Positions 17,559-26,017 of a DNA stretch of 64,000 nt are shown here, piece after piece (position 1 is the first letter of the stretch; every line of letters begins with the position of its first letter). Below the pieces are notes generated by a model. It was not told the origin of the DNA. It ran no database searches and saw only the letters and a list, made by a program, of their open reading frames with translations. Both the position numbers and the translations under genes were made by a program. This DNA comes from Angustibacter sp. Root456 (lineage in GTDB: Bacteria; Actinomycetota; Actinomycetes; Actinomycetales; Angustibacteraceae). The stretch is taken from NCBI RefSeq assembly GCF_001426435.1, contig NZ_LMER01000001.1, forward strand, positions 600,147-664,146, read 5' to 3'.

Positions 17559-19403
17559 ATGACGACGGACGGAGCGGGCGAGATGGGACGACACGGGAAC
17601 CGCATGATCACCAAGGTGCTCATCGCCAACCGCGGCGAGATCGCGGTGCGCGTCGCCCGGGCCTGCCGAGACGCGGGGATCGCCTCGGTGGCGGTGTACG
17701 CCGACCCCGACCGCGACGCCCTGCACGTCAAGGTCGCCGACGAGGCCTACGCCCTCGGCGGCTCGACCCCCGGCGACTCCTACCTGGTGCAGGAGAAGCT
17801 GATCGCCGTCGCCAAGGAGTCGGGCGCTGACGCCGTCCACCCCGGCTACGGCTTCCTCTCCGAGAACGCCCACTTCGCCCAGGCCGTCATCGACGCCGGG
17901 CTCATCTGGGTCGGGCCTCCCCCGGCAGCCATCGACGCCCTCGGCGACAAGGTCAAGGCGCGCCACATCGCCGAGCGCGCGGGCGCCCCGCTCGTCGCCG
18001 GCACCAAGGACCCCGTGAACGACGCCGACGAGGTCATCGCCTTCGCCGACGAGCACGGCCTCCCCGTCGCCATCAAGGCGGCGTACGGCGGCGGCGGCCG
18101 CGGCCTGAAGGTCGCCCGCGAGCGCGACGAGATCGCGGAGCTGTACGAGTCCGCCGTGCGCGAGGCCGTGTCGGCGTTCGGTCGTGGAGAGTGCTTCGTC
18201 GAGAAGTACCTCGACAAGCCGCGCCACGTCGAGACCCAGTGCCTCGCCGACGAGCACGGCAACGTCGTGGTCGTCTCGACGCGTGACTGCTCGCTGCAGC
18301 GCCGCCACCAGAAGCTCGTCGAGGAGGCGCCCGCGCCCTTCCTCAGCGACGAGCAGGTCGCCGAGCTGTACCGCGCCTCCAAGGCGATCCTGCGCGAGGC
18401 CAACTACGTCGGGGCCGGCACCTGCGAGTTCCTCGTGGGCCAGGACGGCACCATCTCGTTCCTCGAGGTCAACACCCGCCTGCAGGTCGAGCACTGCGTC
18501 AGCGAGGAGGTCTCCGGTCTGGACCTCGTGCGCGAGCAGCTGCGCATCGCGGCAGGCGAGGAGCTCGGCTACGACGACCCCGAGCTGCGTGGGCACTCCA
18601 TCGAGTTCCGCATCAACGGCGAGGACGCCGGACGCAACTTCCTGCCCGCCCCCGGCTCGGTCACGGCGTTCCACCCGCCGACGGGGCCCGGCGTCCGGCT
18701 CGACTCGGGCGTGGAGTCCGGTGACGTCATCGCCGGTGCCTTCGACTCGATGCTCGCCAAGCTCATCATCACCGGCTCCTCGCGCCAGCACGCGATCGAG
18801 CGGTCGCGTCGGGCGCTGGACGAGTTCGTGATCGAGGGCATGCCGACGGTGCTGCCCTTCCACCGCGCCGTCGTGCGCGACGAGGCCTTTGCGCCTGCCG
18901 ACACCGAGGCGCCGTTCACCGTGCACACGCGCTGGATCGAGACCGAGTTCGACAACCAGATCGAGCCGTTCGCGGGCCCCGGCGCGCAGGGCGCTGAGCC
19001 AGAGGAGCGCCAGCAGGTCGTCGTCGAGGTCGGTGGCAAGCGGCTGGAGGTCTCGCTGCCGGCCGGGTTCGCCGTCGGTGGCAACGGCGGTGGCGCGGTC
19101 GCCAAGGCCAAGGCTCCCAAGCGCTCGGCGCGCGCTTCGTCCGGTGCGGCTGCAGGTGGGGACGCCCTCACCGCCCCGATGCAGGGCACGATCGTGAAGA
19201 TCACGGTGGAGGAAGGGCACGTCGTCGAAGCGGGCCAGCTCGTCGTCGTCCTCGAGGCCATGAAGATGGAGCAGCCCATCACCGCGCACAAGTCGGGAAT
19301 CATCACCGCGCTGCAAGCCGAGATCGGCCAGACCGTCACCAGCGGCGCCGTCCTGCTCGAGGTCAAGGACCACTCCGACGCCACCACCGCCACCACCGAG
19401 TAG
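17559..19403 (+). CDS. pccA: Acetyl/propionyl-CoA carboxylase alpha subunit (biotin carboxylase + BCCP)
   Basis: 614 aa. The biotin carboxylase domain starts at [19 protein letters not shown]. It contains [11 protein letters not shown], the ATP-grasp loop [13 protein letters not shown] and [10 protein letters not shown]. The C-terminal biotinyl domain has [10 protein letters not shown], with the biotinylated Lys569. Length and sequence match the AccA2/AccA3-type alpha chain shared by several carboxyltransferases, so it probably serves both PccB and the second beta subunit. The ATG at 17559 has GGAGGGAG at 17546-17553; an ATG at 17604 is an alternative. A -10 TAGGCT (17529-17534) overlaps the merR stop. 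Confidence 0.93.
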   Translation: MTTDGAGEMGRHGNRMITKVLIANRGEIAVRVARACRDAGIASVAVYADPDRDALHVKVADEAYALGGSTPGDSYLVQEKLIAVAKESGADAVHPGYGFLSENAHFAQAVIDAGLIWVGPPPAAIDALGDKVKARHIAERAGAPLVAGTKDPVNDADEVIAFADEHGLPVAIKAAYGGGGRGLKVARERDEIAELYESAVREAVSAFGRGECFVEKYLDKPRHVETQCLADEHGNVVVVSTRDCSLQRRHQKLVEEAPAPFLSDEQVAELYRASKAILREANYVGAGTCEFLVGQDGTISFLEVNTRLQVEHCVSEEVSGLDLVREQLRIAAGEELGYDDPELRGHSIEFRINGEDAGRNFLPAPGSVTAFHPPTGPGVRLDSGVESGDVIAGAFDSMLAKLIITGSSRQHAIERSRRALDEFVIEGMPTVLPFHRAVVRDEAFAPADTEAPFTVHTRWIETEFDNQIEPFAGPGAQGAEPEERQQVVVEVGGKRLEVSLPAGFAVGGNGGGAVAKAKAPKRSARASSGAAAGGDALTAPMQGTIVKITVEEGHVVEAGQLVVVLEAMKMEQPITAHKSGIITALQAEIGQTVTSGAVLLEVKDHSDATTATTE

Positions 19404-19413
19404 CCCCGACCTC

Positions 19414-19475
19414 GCAAATTCCCCGGAATTCGTCGCCTGGGCACCCTCCGGGCGTACAAGTTCCGGGGAATTTGC
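19414..19475. repeat. Long hairpin repeat, copy 1 (3' side of the DUF559 gene)
   Basis: The arms GCAAATTCCCCGGAA (19414-19428) and TTCCGGGGAATTTGC (19461-19475) pair perfectly over 15 bp. The interior continues with imperfect pairing, CGCCTGGG against CCGGGCG. It lies 11 nt beyond the DUF559 stop and 11 nt beyond the converging pccA stop, so it could also terminate both. It shares sequence and structure with copy 2 at 20448-20515. No U-run follows. Confidence 0.85.
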
Positions 19476-19485
19476 CGAGAGGTGG

Positions 19486-20364
19486 TCAGCGGGTGCGCTC
19501 GGCGATGGCGCCTCGCACCGCCGCCAGCAACAGCGACGGACGGCGCAGCATCTCAGCCGTCACAATGACGACCGTCCAGCCGGCAGCGCGCAACCCAGCA
19601 AGACGGTCGTTGTCGAGCCCGCGCTGCCGCTCCTCCTCGTGCCACCGACCGTCGTACTCGATGGCGATCTTGAGCTCGGGAATCGCGAGGTCAACGCGGG
19701 CGATGACCCGCCCGTCGACCCGGACGCGAAACTGCGGCACCGTCACGATGCCGTCCTCGTGCAGCAGCACTCGTGCACGCGACTCCGGCAGCGACTCGGC
19801 TCGAGGATCGACGAGCTCAGCCGCGCAGGCCGCTGCACGCACGTGGTGAACGCCCTGCTCGCCCAGCCATCGTCGGAAAGCCTGGACGTCGAGCAGTCCG
19901 GCCCGCACCAGGGCGTCGAGTCGGGCGGTGGCGTCCGGCAGATCAAGACCCGCTACGGCATCCAGTGCGAGTCGGTTCGCCTCAGCCAGCCGGACGCCGT
20001 CCAGCAGCCGCCCGACGCGCACAGGCCGCTGGCTCGTACGCACCTTCACGCCTTCGCGTTTGGGCGCCTTGACGCTCTCGGGTACGACTGCCAGCACGAT
20101 GTCGCCCCGCTGCGCGATGCGGACGCCGAGGACCGTGGCGGCCGAGGCACCGGTGATCACGGCCTCGTCGGGGAGAACCAGGCAGGCCGCCTGGCACTGC
20201 AGCTTGTGTGTGAGGGGCACCCAGCTGGGCCGATAGACGCCCTGCAGCACACGCTCGACGAACGGCCCGCGGAGCTGGCGGTCGGTCAGCAGACCCTGCG
20301 CGACGGCCTCACTACCGACAAACACGTCCGGTAGGGGCTCAGGGGGACGACGATGCTTCGGCAC
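19486..20364 (-). CDS. DUF559 (Vsr/PD-(D/E)xK-like) protein with AbiEi-like N-terminus
   Basis: 292 aa. The N-terminal 170 residues look like the AbiEi-antitoxin-like winged helix plus linker often fused to this family (LTDRQLRGPFVERVLQGVYR). The C-terminal DUF559 domain resembles very-short-patch-repair endonucleases. It carries ESRARVLLHEDG, VDLAIPELKIAIEYDGRWH and a final GWTVVIVTAEML; the Asp/Glu-x-Asp pattern suggests a nuclease site. Its true role is unknown. The GTG at 20364 has -10-like CATGCT ending 6 nt upstream. The gene is bracketed by two related hairpins, suggesting a mobile or repeat-associated cassette. Confidence 0.8.
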   Translation of the reverse strand: MPKHRRPPEPLPDVFVGSEAVAQGLLTDRQLRGPFVERVLQGVYRPSWVPLTHKLQCQAACLVLPDEAVITGASAATVLGVRIAQRGDIVLAVVPESVKAPKREGVKVRTSQRPVRVGRLLDGVRLAEANRLALDAVAGLDLPDATARLDALVRAGLLDVQAFRRWLGEQGVHHVRAAACAAELVDPRAESLPESRARVLLHEDGIVTVPQFRVRVDGRVIARVDLAIPELKIAIEYDGRWHEEERQRGLDNDRLAGLRAAGWTVVIVTAEMLRRPSLLLAAVRGAIAERTR

Positions 20365-20447
20365 CTGACGAGCATGGCGAAGTCGGCGTCACCGCTGCGG
20401 CGCCCGAGCCCGCACCTGTGGATAACCCCCTGAGCCCCATCAGAGGT

Positions 20448-20515
20448 CCGGCAAATTCTTGGGAAGTTGTACGCCTGGGTCCGCCCAGGCGTACAAGTTC
20501 CCAAGAATTTGCCGG
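20448..20515. repeat. Long hairpin repeat, copy 2 (5' side of the DUF559 gene)
   Basis: A 68-nt inverted repeat. Thirty-two positions per arm pair with a single G-G mismatch (20466/20497) around a TCCG loop (20480-20483). The left arm starts CCGGCAAATTCTTGGGAA and ends TTGTACGCCTGGG. Relative to copy 1, the inner stem changes from CCCCGG/CCGGGG to CTTGGG/CCCAAG on both arms, so pairing is kept. It lies 34 nt past the lpdA stop and 83 nt before the DUF559 start, so it may terminate lpdA as well. Confidence 0.88.
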
Positions 20516-20549
20516 AAGGGGGTGGTCAGGGGGTGGGAAGGGGGCGGGG

Positions 20550-21974
20550 TCAGGGGGCGGTGTGCAGCTGGCGCGCGGCCTCGGCGATCGAACCGGACAT
20601 CGACGGGTAGACCGTGAAGGTCGACGCCACCTGGTCGACCGTCAGCTTGGTCTGCACCGCGAGCGCCACCGGGAAGATCAGCTCGGAGGCGCGCGGGGCC
20701 ACGACGACGCCACCCATGACCTGGCCGGTTCCGCTGCGGCAGAACAACTTCACGAAGCCGTCGCGCACGTTCTGCATCTTGGCCCGAGGGTTGGTGGCGA
20801 GCGGCAGCATCACCGACTCGTAGGCGATGCCCGCTTGTTCGAGCGCCGGCACCGACCAGCCGACCGTGGCGATCTCAGGGTCGGTGAAGATGTTGGCGGC
20901 CACCGCGCGCAGGTTGAGGGGCTGGACGGCGTCCCCGAGGGCGTGCTGCATCGCGATGCGCCCCTGCATGGCCGCTACCGAGGCGAGCGGGAGCACGCCG
21001 GTGCAGTCCCCGGCCGCGTAGACCCCGCGCGCGGTGGTGCGGGACACGCCGTCGACCTGCACGTGACCGGACGCCGTCAGCTCCACCCCCGCGGTGTCGA
21101 GGCCGAGGTCGTCGGTGTTGGGCACCGACCCCACCGCCATGACGCAGTGCGAACCCGACACCGTGCGCCCGTCGGTGAGGGTCACGAGCACGCCGTCGCC
21201 GTCGCGCATCACCGACTGCGCGCGCGAGCGGTCGAGCACGTTCATGCCGCGCCGCCGGAAGACGTCCTCGATCACCTCGGCCGCATCGGGGTCCTCCCCC
21301 GGCAGGACGCGCTCGCGTGAGCTGACGAGCGTGACCTGGCTGCCGAGCCCGAGGTAGGCGTGGGCGAACTCCGCGCCCGTGACACCAGAGCCCACCACCA
21401 CCACGTGCTCCGGCACCTGCGTGAGGTCGTACACCTGCTGCCACGTGAGGATCCGCTCGCCGTCCGGGACGGCGGTGGGCAGCTCGCGCGGGCGGGCACC
21501 GGTGGAGATCAGGGCGACGTCGGTGTCGATGGTCGACGTGCCGCCGTCAGCCTGCTCGACCACGACGCGTTGGGCGCCGTCGAGCCGCCCGACACCGCGC
21601 ACGACCCGGATGCCGTCACGCTCGAGCCGCGCGGCGATGTCGTCACTCTGCGCTTGCGCCAGCTCGAGCACGCGGTGGTTGACCACCGCCAGGTCGGCGC
21701 TGGCCACCTGGCCGGGCTGCGGCGGCTCCGCCAGCTGGACGCCGTACCCGGCAGCCAGGAAGAACCGGCCCATGAAGTCGGCGGTGGAGATCAGCGCCTT
21801 GCTGGGCACGCAATCGGTGAGCACGGCAGCGCCACCGAGCCCGTCGCGGTCGACCACCGTCACCTCGGCACCCAGGTGCGCTGCCACGAGCGCGCTCTCG
21901 TACCCGCCCGGGCCGCCGCCGACGATGGCGACGCGGTGCGGACGGTTCGCGGTGGGGCTGCTCACGGCCACCAT
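20550..21974 (-). CDS. lpdA: NAD(P)H:quinone reductase, LpdA type
   Basis: 474 aa flavoprotein of the disulfide-reductase superfamily. The N-terminal FAD motif is VAIVGGGPGGYESALVAA; GVYAAGDCTGVLPLASVA is the second FAD motif. The usual redox pair CxxxxC is broken: the segment reads GGAAVLTDCVPSK, with Ala in place of the first Cys. The same change marks mycobacterial LpdA (Rv3303c), an NAD(P)H quinone reductase and not lipoamide dehydrogenase. The ATG at 21974 is used; in-frame GTGs at 21971 and 21965 are alternatives. It is divergent from the next gene across 28 nt. Confidence 0.9.
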   Translation of the reverse strand: MVAVSSPTANRPHRVAIVGGGPGGYESALVAAHLGAEVTVVDRDGLGGAAVLTDCVPSKALISTADFMGRFFLAAGYGVQLAEPPQPGQVASADLAVVNHRVLELAQAQSDDIAARLERDGIRVVRGVGRLDGAQRVVVEQADGGTSTIDTDVALISTGARPRELPTAVPDGERILTWQQVYDLTQVPEHVVVVGSGVTGAEFAHAYLGLGSQVTLVSSRERVLPGEDPDAAEVIEDVFRRRGMNVLDRSRAQSVMRDGDGVLVTLTDGRTVSGSHCVMAVGSVPNTDDLGLDTAGVELTASGHVQVDGVSRTTARGVYAAGDCTGVLPLASVAAMQGRIAMQHALGDAVQPLNLRAVAANIFTDPEIATVGWSVPALEQAGIAYESVMLPLATNPRAKMQNVRDGFVKLFCRSGTGQVMGGVVVAPRASELIFPVALAVQTKLTVDQVASTFTVYPSMSGSIAEAARQLHTAP

Positions 21975-22002
21975 CCAACCACTGACCCCCTAACCTGGCC
22001 CC

Positions 22003-22452
22003 ATGCCCCTGTACGCCGCGTACGGCAGCAACCTCGACTCGCGCCGCATGCTCGAGCGGGCTCCGCACTCCCCGCCGTGCGGCACCGGCTGGCTGAACGG
22101 TTGGCGACTGACCTTCGGTGGCGAGGAGCTCGGCTGGCAGGGGTCGCTCGCGACGATCGTCGAGCAGGCCGGCGCCCAGGTGTACGTAGCGCTCTACGAC
22201 CTCACCACCTCTGACGAGGCGCTGCTCGACGAGTGGGAAGGGGCGGCGCTCGGGTACTACCGCAAGCTGCGCGTGCGGGTGCACACGCTTGACGGGCAGG
22301 AGACCGCCTGGGTCTACGTCCTCGACGCCTACGAGGGCGGCCTGCCCTCAGCGCACTACCTGGGCGAGATCGCCGAGGCCGCGCAGTCCGCCGGCGCACC
22401 GGACGACTACGTCGCTGAGCTGCGCTCGCGTCCCTGCCGCTCGATCGGCTGA
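22003..22452 (+). CDS. Gamma-glutamylcyclotransferase-like protein
   Basis: 149 aa. The N-terminus PLYAAYGSNLDSRRM carries the YGSNL substrate-binding motif of the GGCT/AIG2 fold. LDEWEGAALGYYRK supplies the likely catalytic acidic residue and conserved YY. Homologues release 5-oxoproline or act on other gamma-glutamyl amines; the substrate is not predictable. The ATG at 22003 follows -10 TAACCT (21991-21996) by 6 nt, so it is probably leaderless. Confidence 0.85.
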   Translation: MPLYAAYGSNLDSRRMLERAPHSPPCGTGWLNGWRLTFGGEELGWQGSLATIVEQAGAQVYVALYDLTTSDEALLDEWEGAALGYYRKLRVRVHTLDGQETAWVYVLDAYEGGLPSAHYLGEIAEAAQSAGAPDDYVAELRSRPCRSIG

Positions 22453-22463
22453 GTCGGGCCGAG

Positions 22464-23498
22464 TCAGCCGGCGAGCTGGTCGACGACGCGCGCGAAGACC
22501 CGCGGGAACCGTTGCGCCGCAGGGACGACGGCACCGCGCGTCCGCTGGTGAGTGGCCGCCCACAGCAGCGACGCGGTGAGCCAGCGATAGCGCCGTGAGG
22601 CGTGCCGCCACGCCCGCTCGTAGTCCTGCGGCCGCCCGGCGAGCACGGCGTCGACGGCGGCGCGCGCCGATGCCAACCCCACCGCGATCCCCTCACCCGT
22701 GAGCGCGTCGACGTACCCCGCAGCGTCCCCCACCAGCAGCACGCGGCCCGTGGTGCGCGCCGATGCGCGCTGCCGCAGAGGCCCAGCGCCGCGCACGTCG
22801 TCCAGCGGTTCGGCACCAGCCAGCCGCGCAGCCAGGGCCGGGAACGCCCCGAGGTGCTCGTCGAACGGCCGCCGCTGCGCGCTGAGGACGGCGACCCCCA
22901 CCGCGCCCGGAGCCACTGGCGTCACGTAGGCCTCGGCGTGCGCCGCCCAGTGCACCTCGACGTGCGATGTCCACGGTGCGACTGCGACGTGCTGCCGCAG
23001 GCCGTAGCGCGCCGGCCCGGGCGCCGGGCGTTCGAGGCCCAGGGCAGCGCGGACCCGGGAGTGCAGGCCGTCGGCACCCAGCAGGTAGCGAGCGCGGACT
23101 CCGCCCGCCGTGACGCCGTCTGCGTCCTGCGAGACGTCGCTCACCCGCAGCGGCTGGACGTCGACGCCGGCGTCCTGCGCCGCCTGCGCCAGCGCCCGGT
23201 GGAGCTCGAGGCGCCGCACCCCTCGCCCGGGGCCCGAGCGGAACGCCGCCTGCACCGAGCGCCCGGCGACGTCGAGGTACCGGATGCCCGTGAGGTCGTG
23301 CGACACCAGGTCGTCCGCCCGCGGCCCCAGCACCTCCTGCACCGCGCGCCACGCCCCCGGCATGAGCCCCTCGCCGCAGGCCTTGTCGACGGGCACGTCA
23401 CGCGGCTCGGCCACCACCACCTGGAGCCCGGCCCGAGCGGCCAGGGTGGCGGCCGCCAGCCCGACGGGGCCACCACCCACCACCAGCAGGTCGGTCAC
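22464..23498 (-). CDS. FAD-dependent monooxygenase/geranylgeranyl-reductase-like flavoenzyme
   Basis: 344 aa. The Rossmann motif LLVVGGGPVGLAAATLAARAG is at the N-terminus, and VLLVGDAAGYVDALTGEGIAVGLASA is the second FAD motif. It resembles both aromatic hydroxylases and geranylgeranyl reductases. In Streptomyces srsC and Actinoplanes agq-type clusters, a flavoenzyme in this position oxidises the type III PKS product to a hydroquinone or quinone, which fits here. Its GTG at 23498 overlaps the methyltransferase TGA (GTGA). It is last in a three-gene operon. Confidence 0.85.
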   Translation of the reverse strand: MTDLLVVGGGPVGLAAATLAARAGLQVVVAEPRDVPVDKACGEGLMPGAWRAVQEVLGPRADDLVSHDLTGIRYLDVAGRSVQAAFRSGPGRGVRRLELHRALAQAAQDAGVDVQPLRVSDVSQDADGVTAGGVRARYLLGADGLHSRVRAALGLERPAPGPARYGLRQHVAVAPWTSHVEVHWAAHAEAYVTPVAPGAVGVAVLSAQRRPFDEHLGAFPALAARLAGAEPLDDVRGAGPLRQRASARTTGRVLLVGDAAGYVDALTGEGIAVGLASARAAVDAVLAGRPQDYERAWRHASRRYRWLTASLLWAATHQRTRGAVVPAAQRFPRVFARVVDQLAG

Positions 23499-24004
23499 CC
23501 GCGCCCCAACGCCGCGTCCTCCGTGCGGATGCGCACGCGTAGCAGCACGGCGTTCAGCACCGTGAAGAGCACGGCCGTGGTCCAGGCCGTGTGCACGAGG
23601 GGCAACGCCAACCCCTCGGCCACCACCGCGACGTAGTTGGGGTGCGGCAGCCGCCGGTACGGCCCGCGCTGCACCAGGTCGAGTCCCGGCACGACGATCA
23701 CCCGGGTGTTCCACTGGTGGCCCAGCGTGGTGATGCACCACCACCGAAGTCCTTGCGCTGCAACGACCACAGCCAGCATCGGCCAGCCCAGCCACGGGAT
23801 GAAGGGCCGGTCGGCCACCAGCACCTCCACGACGGCCCCGACCAGCAGGGCGGTGTGCAGCACCACCATCACCGGGTAGTGCCCAGCACCGTGCTCGCGA
23901 CCGCCGCGGGCCAGGCTCCAGGCGGCGTTGCGCTTCGACACGATGAGCTCGGCGACGCGCTCCAACCCGACGAGCACCACCAGCCCGACGTACCAGCTCA
24001 CCAC
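23495..24004 (-). CDS. Isoprenylcysteine carboxyl methyltransferase (ICMT)-like methyltransferase
   Basis: 169 aa with four or five hydrophobic segments. The conserved cofactor region is [30 protein letters not shown], ending with the RxPHPNY motif of ICMT/PEMT-type membrane methyltransferases that use S-adenosylmethionine. Next to a type III PKS, homologues (SrsB type) methylate alkylresorcinols rather than proteins. The ATG at 24004 overlaps the PKS 3' end by 7 nt. Confidence 0.88.
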   Translation of the reverse strand: MVSWYVGLVVLVGLERVAELIVSKRNAAWSLARGGREHGAGHYPVMVVLHTALLVGAVVEVLVADRPFIPWLGWPMLAVVVAAQGLRWWCITTLGHQWNTRVIVVPGLDLVQRGPYRRLPHPNYVAVVAEGLALPLVHTAWTTAVLFTVLNAVLLRVRIRTEDAALGRG

Positions 24005-25077
24005 CGCAGCAGCACCAGCTCGGAGCAGAAGCCCGGCCCCATGGCCATCAGCACACCGGGCGACCCCGGCTCCGGCGAGCGCTTGGCCATCGTGTCGTGC
24101 AGCACGTGCAGCACGGACGACGACGAGAGGTTGCCCACCTCGGCCAGTGACCGCCAGGTCAGCTCGAGCGCATCAGGTGGCAGCGCGAGGGCGCTCTGGA
24201 TCGCCTCGATCACCTTCGGGCCACCGGGATGCGACACCCACGCAGCGACGTCACCGACCGACAACCCGTGCGCTGCAAGCAGACCGCGCACGTCGTCACC
24301 GAGGTAGTGCACCACCAGGTCGGGCACCTCGGCGCCGAGCACGATCTTCAAACCGCTCGCTCCGACGTCCCAACCCATGGCGCGCTCGGTGCCCGGGTAC
24401 AGGTGGCTGCGCGAGTCGACGATCGAGGGCCCGGACGCCGTCGCGGCCGCTGGGTGCTCCTCGCCCACCAGGACGACGGCCGCCGCGCCATCGCCGAACA
24501 GGCCGCTCGCGACGAAGTTGGCGATCGACGCGTCGTCGCGCTGGAGCGTGAGGGAGCACAGCTCGACCGACAGCAGCACCGCGACGTCGCGGGGGCGCCC
24601 CACCAGGTAGTCGTGGGCGCGGGCGAGGCCGCCCGCCCCGCCCATGCAGCCGAGGCCGATCAGCGGCATGCGGCGCACGTCGGGACGCAACCCGATCGCC
24701 GTGGCGACGCGCGCCTCCAACGACGGCACCGCGATGCCGGTGACGGTGGTGGAGACGACGAGGTCGACGTCCGCCGCCTCGAGCCCGGCCGCGTCGAGGG
24801 CGCCGAGCACCGCCCGCGACCCGAGCTCGACGGCGGCCTCGATGAAGGCGTCGTTGCTGGCGCCGAAGTCGGCGAGCTCGGAGTACCGCTCCAGCGGCAG
24901 GGCGAGGTTGCGGCTGCCCACCTGCGCGCTCGCGTGGAACCGCTCCAGGAGCGCCCGCTTGCCGGTCGCGCCGAGGCACATGTCGGCGAAGGCCTCGGTG
25001 ATCTGCTGCTGCGGGTACCGGTGGGCGGGCAGCACGGGGTGGACGGCCGCGACCCTGCTCGTGCGCGCTGCGCTCAT
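23998..25077 (-). CDS. Type III polyketide synthase (alkylresorcinol/alkylpyrone type)
   Basis: 359 aa, usual length. The Cys-His-Asn triad is visible: Cys144 in [11 protein letters not shown], His283 in WVSHPGGPK and Asn316 in EVGNLSSSS. Such enzymes extend fatty acyl starters with malonyl units and cyclise them to alkylresorcinols or pyrones. Operon partners downstream are an ICMT-like methyltransferase and a flavoenzyme; a UbiA prenyltransferase is divergent. The ATG at 25077 is 6 nt after minus-strand -10 TATGCT (25084-25089), so it is probably leaderless. Starter length cannot be inferred from sequence alone. Confidence 0.92.
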   Translation of the reverse strand: MSAARTSRVAAVHPVLPAHRYPQQQITEAFADMCLGATGKRALLERFHASAQVGSRNLALPLERYSELADFGASNDAFIEAAVELGSRAVLGALDAAGLEAADVDLVVSTTVTGIAVPSLEARVATAIGLRPDVRRMPLIGLGCMGGAGGLARAHDYLVGRPRDVAVLLSVELCSLTLQRDDASIANFVASGLFGDGAAAVVLVGEEHPAAATASGPSIVDSRSHLYPGTERAMGWDVGASGLKIVLGAEVPDLVVHYLGDDVRGLLAAHGLSVGDVAAWVSHPGGPKVIEAIQSALALPPDALELTWRSLAEVGNLSSSSVLHVLHDTMAKRSPEPGSPGVLMAMGPGFCSELVLLRW

Positions 25078-25083
25078 TCGGGA

Positions 25084-25107
25084 AGCATAGGTTCGCCGCC
25101 GTATGCT
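25084..25107. promoter_or_regulatory. Mirror-image divergent promoters of PKS and UbiA
   Basis: The same hexamer TATGCT occurs on both strands: minus 25084-25089, plus 25102-25107. They are 12 nt apart, and each ends exactly 6 nt before a start codon (ATG 25077, GTG 25114). Both transcripts would be leaderless. Polymerases could not occupy both sites together, which would coordinate or alternate expression of the cluster's two arms. Confidence 0.7.
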
Positions 25108-25113
25108 CGCCCG

Positions 25114-25965
25114 GTGGCTGAAACCCTTCGGCGGCCACCGCACCGACCGGTCACGGCCCTGCTGCTGGCGTGCCACCCGGGCCCGGCCGCGGCCGTCACC
25201 GCGCTCGCCGGGCTGCTCGCCGTCGCAGCCGACGCGTCGGCGTCCGTGACGGCGCTGGTGGTCGCCGCGTTCGGCGCCGGCCAGCTGTCGGTCGGCTGGA
25301 GCAACGACTGGTGGGACGCCGACCGCGACCGCCAGGTGGCGCGCGACGACAAGCCGGTGGCCGCGGGCGACATCACGCAGCGCGCCGTGGGCTGGGCCGC
25401 CCTGGCCGCCGCGACCGCCACCGTGCCGCTCTCGCTCGCGCTCGGCGCCGCGGCAGGCGTGACGCACCTGGTCGCCGTGGCCTCGGCGTGGTCGTACAAC
25501 CTGTACCTGAAGCGCACCGCCCTGTCGTGGCTGCCGTTCGCCGTCAGCTTCGGGCTGCTGCCGGTCGTGATCACGTTGGCCGTCGCGCCGCGGCACGTCG
25601 CGCCGTGGTGGGCCGTCGTGGCGGGCGCCCTGCTCGGAGTGGGCGCGCACCTGGTCAACGTGCTCCCGGACGTCGGCGACGACCTCGCCACGGGGGTGCG
25701 GGGCGTCGTGCACCGGTTGCCGCGTTCGCTGGTGGCCGTGCTGGCCCCCGCGGTCTTGGCCCTGGCCACGCTCGTGGTGGTGGTCGGGCCGCCCGGCCCG
25801 GCGTCCGCCGTTCGCTGGGGAGCCCTGGCGCTCGCCGTCGTCGCAGCCGGCGTCGCGGGAGCGACCGGCGCTCGGGGCCGCGAACGGCGCGTTCCCCTGG
25901 CGGCCACCGTGGTTGCGGCTGCCGTTAACGTCGCACTCCTCCTCGCTTCCGGAAGGGCGCTGTAA
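25114..25965 (+). CDS. UbiA-family prenyltransferase
   Basis: 283 aa membrane protein with about eight helices. The Mg-diphosphate motif [11 protein letters not shown] (NDxxDxxxD) is near residue 65. A second acidic motif, [11 protein letters not shown], is near residue 190. It attaches an isoprenoid to an aromatic acceptor. Divergence from a type III PKS points to the alkylresorcinol or quinol as acceptor, as in agq-type clusters (inference). The GTG at 25114 is leaderless behind TATGCT; the long upstream extension of this frame only overlaps the PKS. Confidence 0.88.
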   Translation: MAETLRRPPHRPVTALLLACHPGPAAAVTALAGLLAVAADASASVTALVVAAFGAGQLSVGWSNDWWDADRDRQVARDDKPVAAGDITQRAVGWAALAAATATVPLSLALGAAAGVTHLVAVASAWSYNLYLKRTALSWLPFAVSFGLLPVVITLAVAPRHVAPWWAVVAGALLGVGAHLVNVLPDVGDDLATGVRGVVHRLPRSLVAVLAPAVLALATLVVVVGPPGPASAVRWGALALAVVAAGVAGATGARGRERRVPLAATVVAAAVNVALLLASGRAL

Positions 25966-26017
25966 CCTGCGCTTGAACGCGAGACGATCTTCGTCCGTCG
26001 TGATCAGGAGGCCCACC

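Noticed and set aside
17559-17604. Starting pccA at ATG 17604 (MITKVLI)
   Set aside because: Kept as an alternative only: GGAGGGAG is correctly placed for ATG 17559, and nothing comparable precedes 17604.
19414-20515. Classic insertion sequence with terminal inverted repeats
   Set aside because: The hairpins are palindromic in themselves rather than inverted ends of one element. No transposase and no target duplication are visible.
20550-21974. Dihydrolipoamide dehydrogenase
   Set aside because: The redox-active CxxxxC pair is missing its first Cys.
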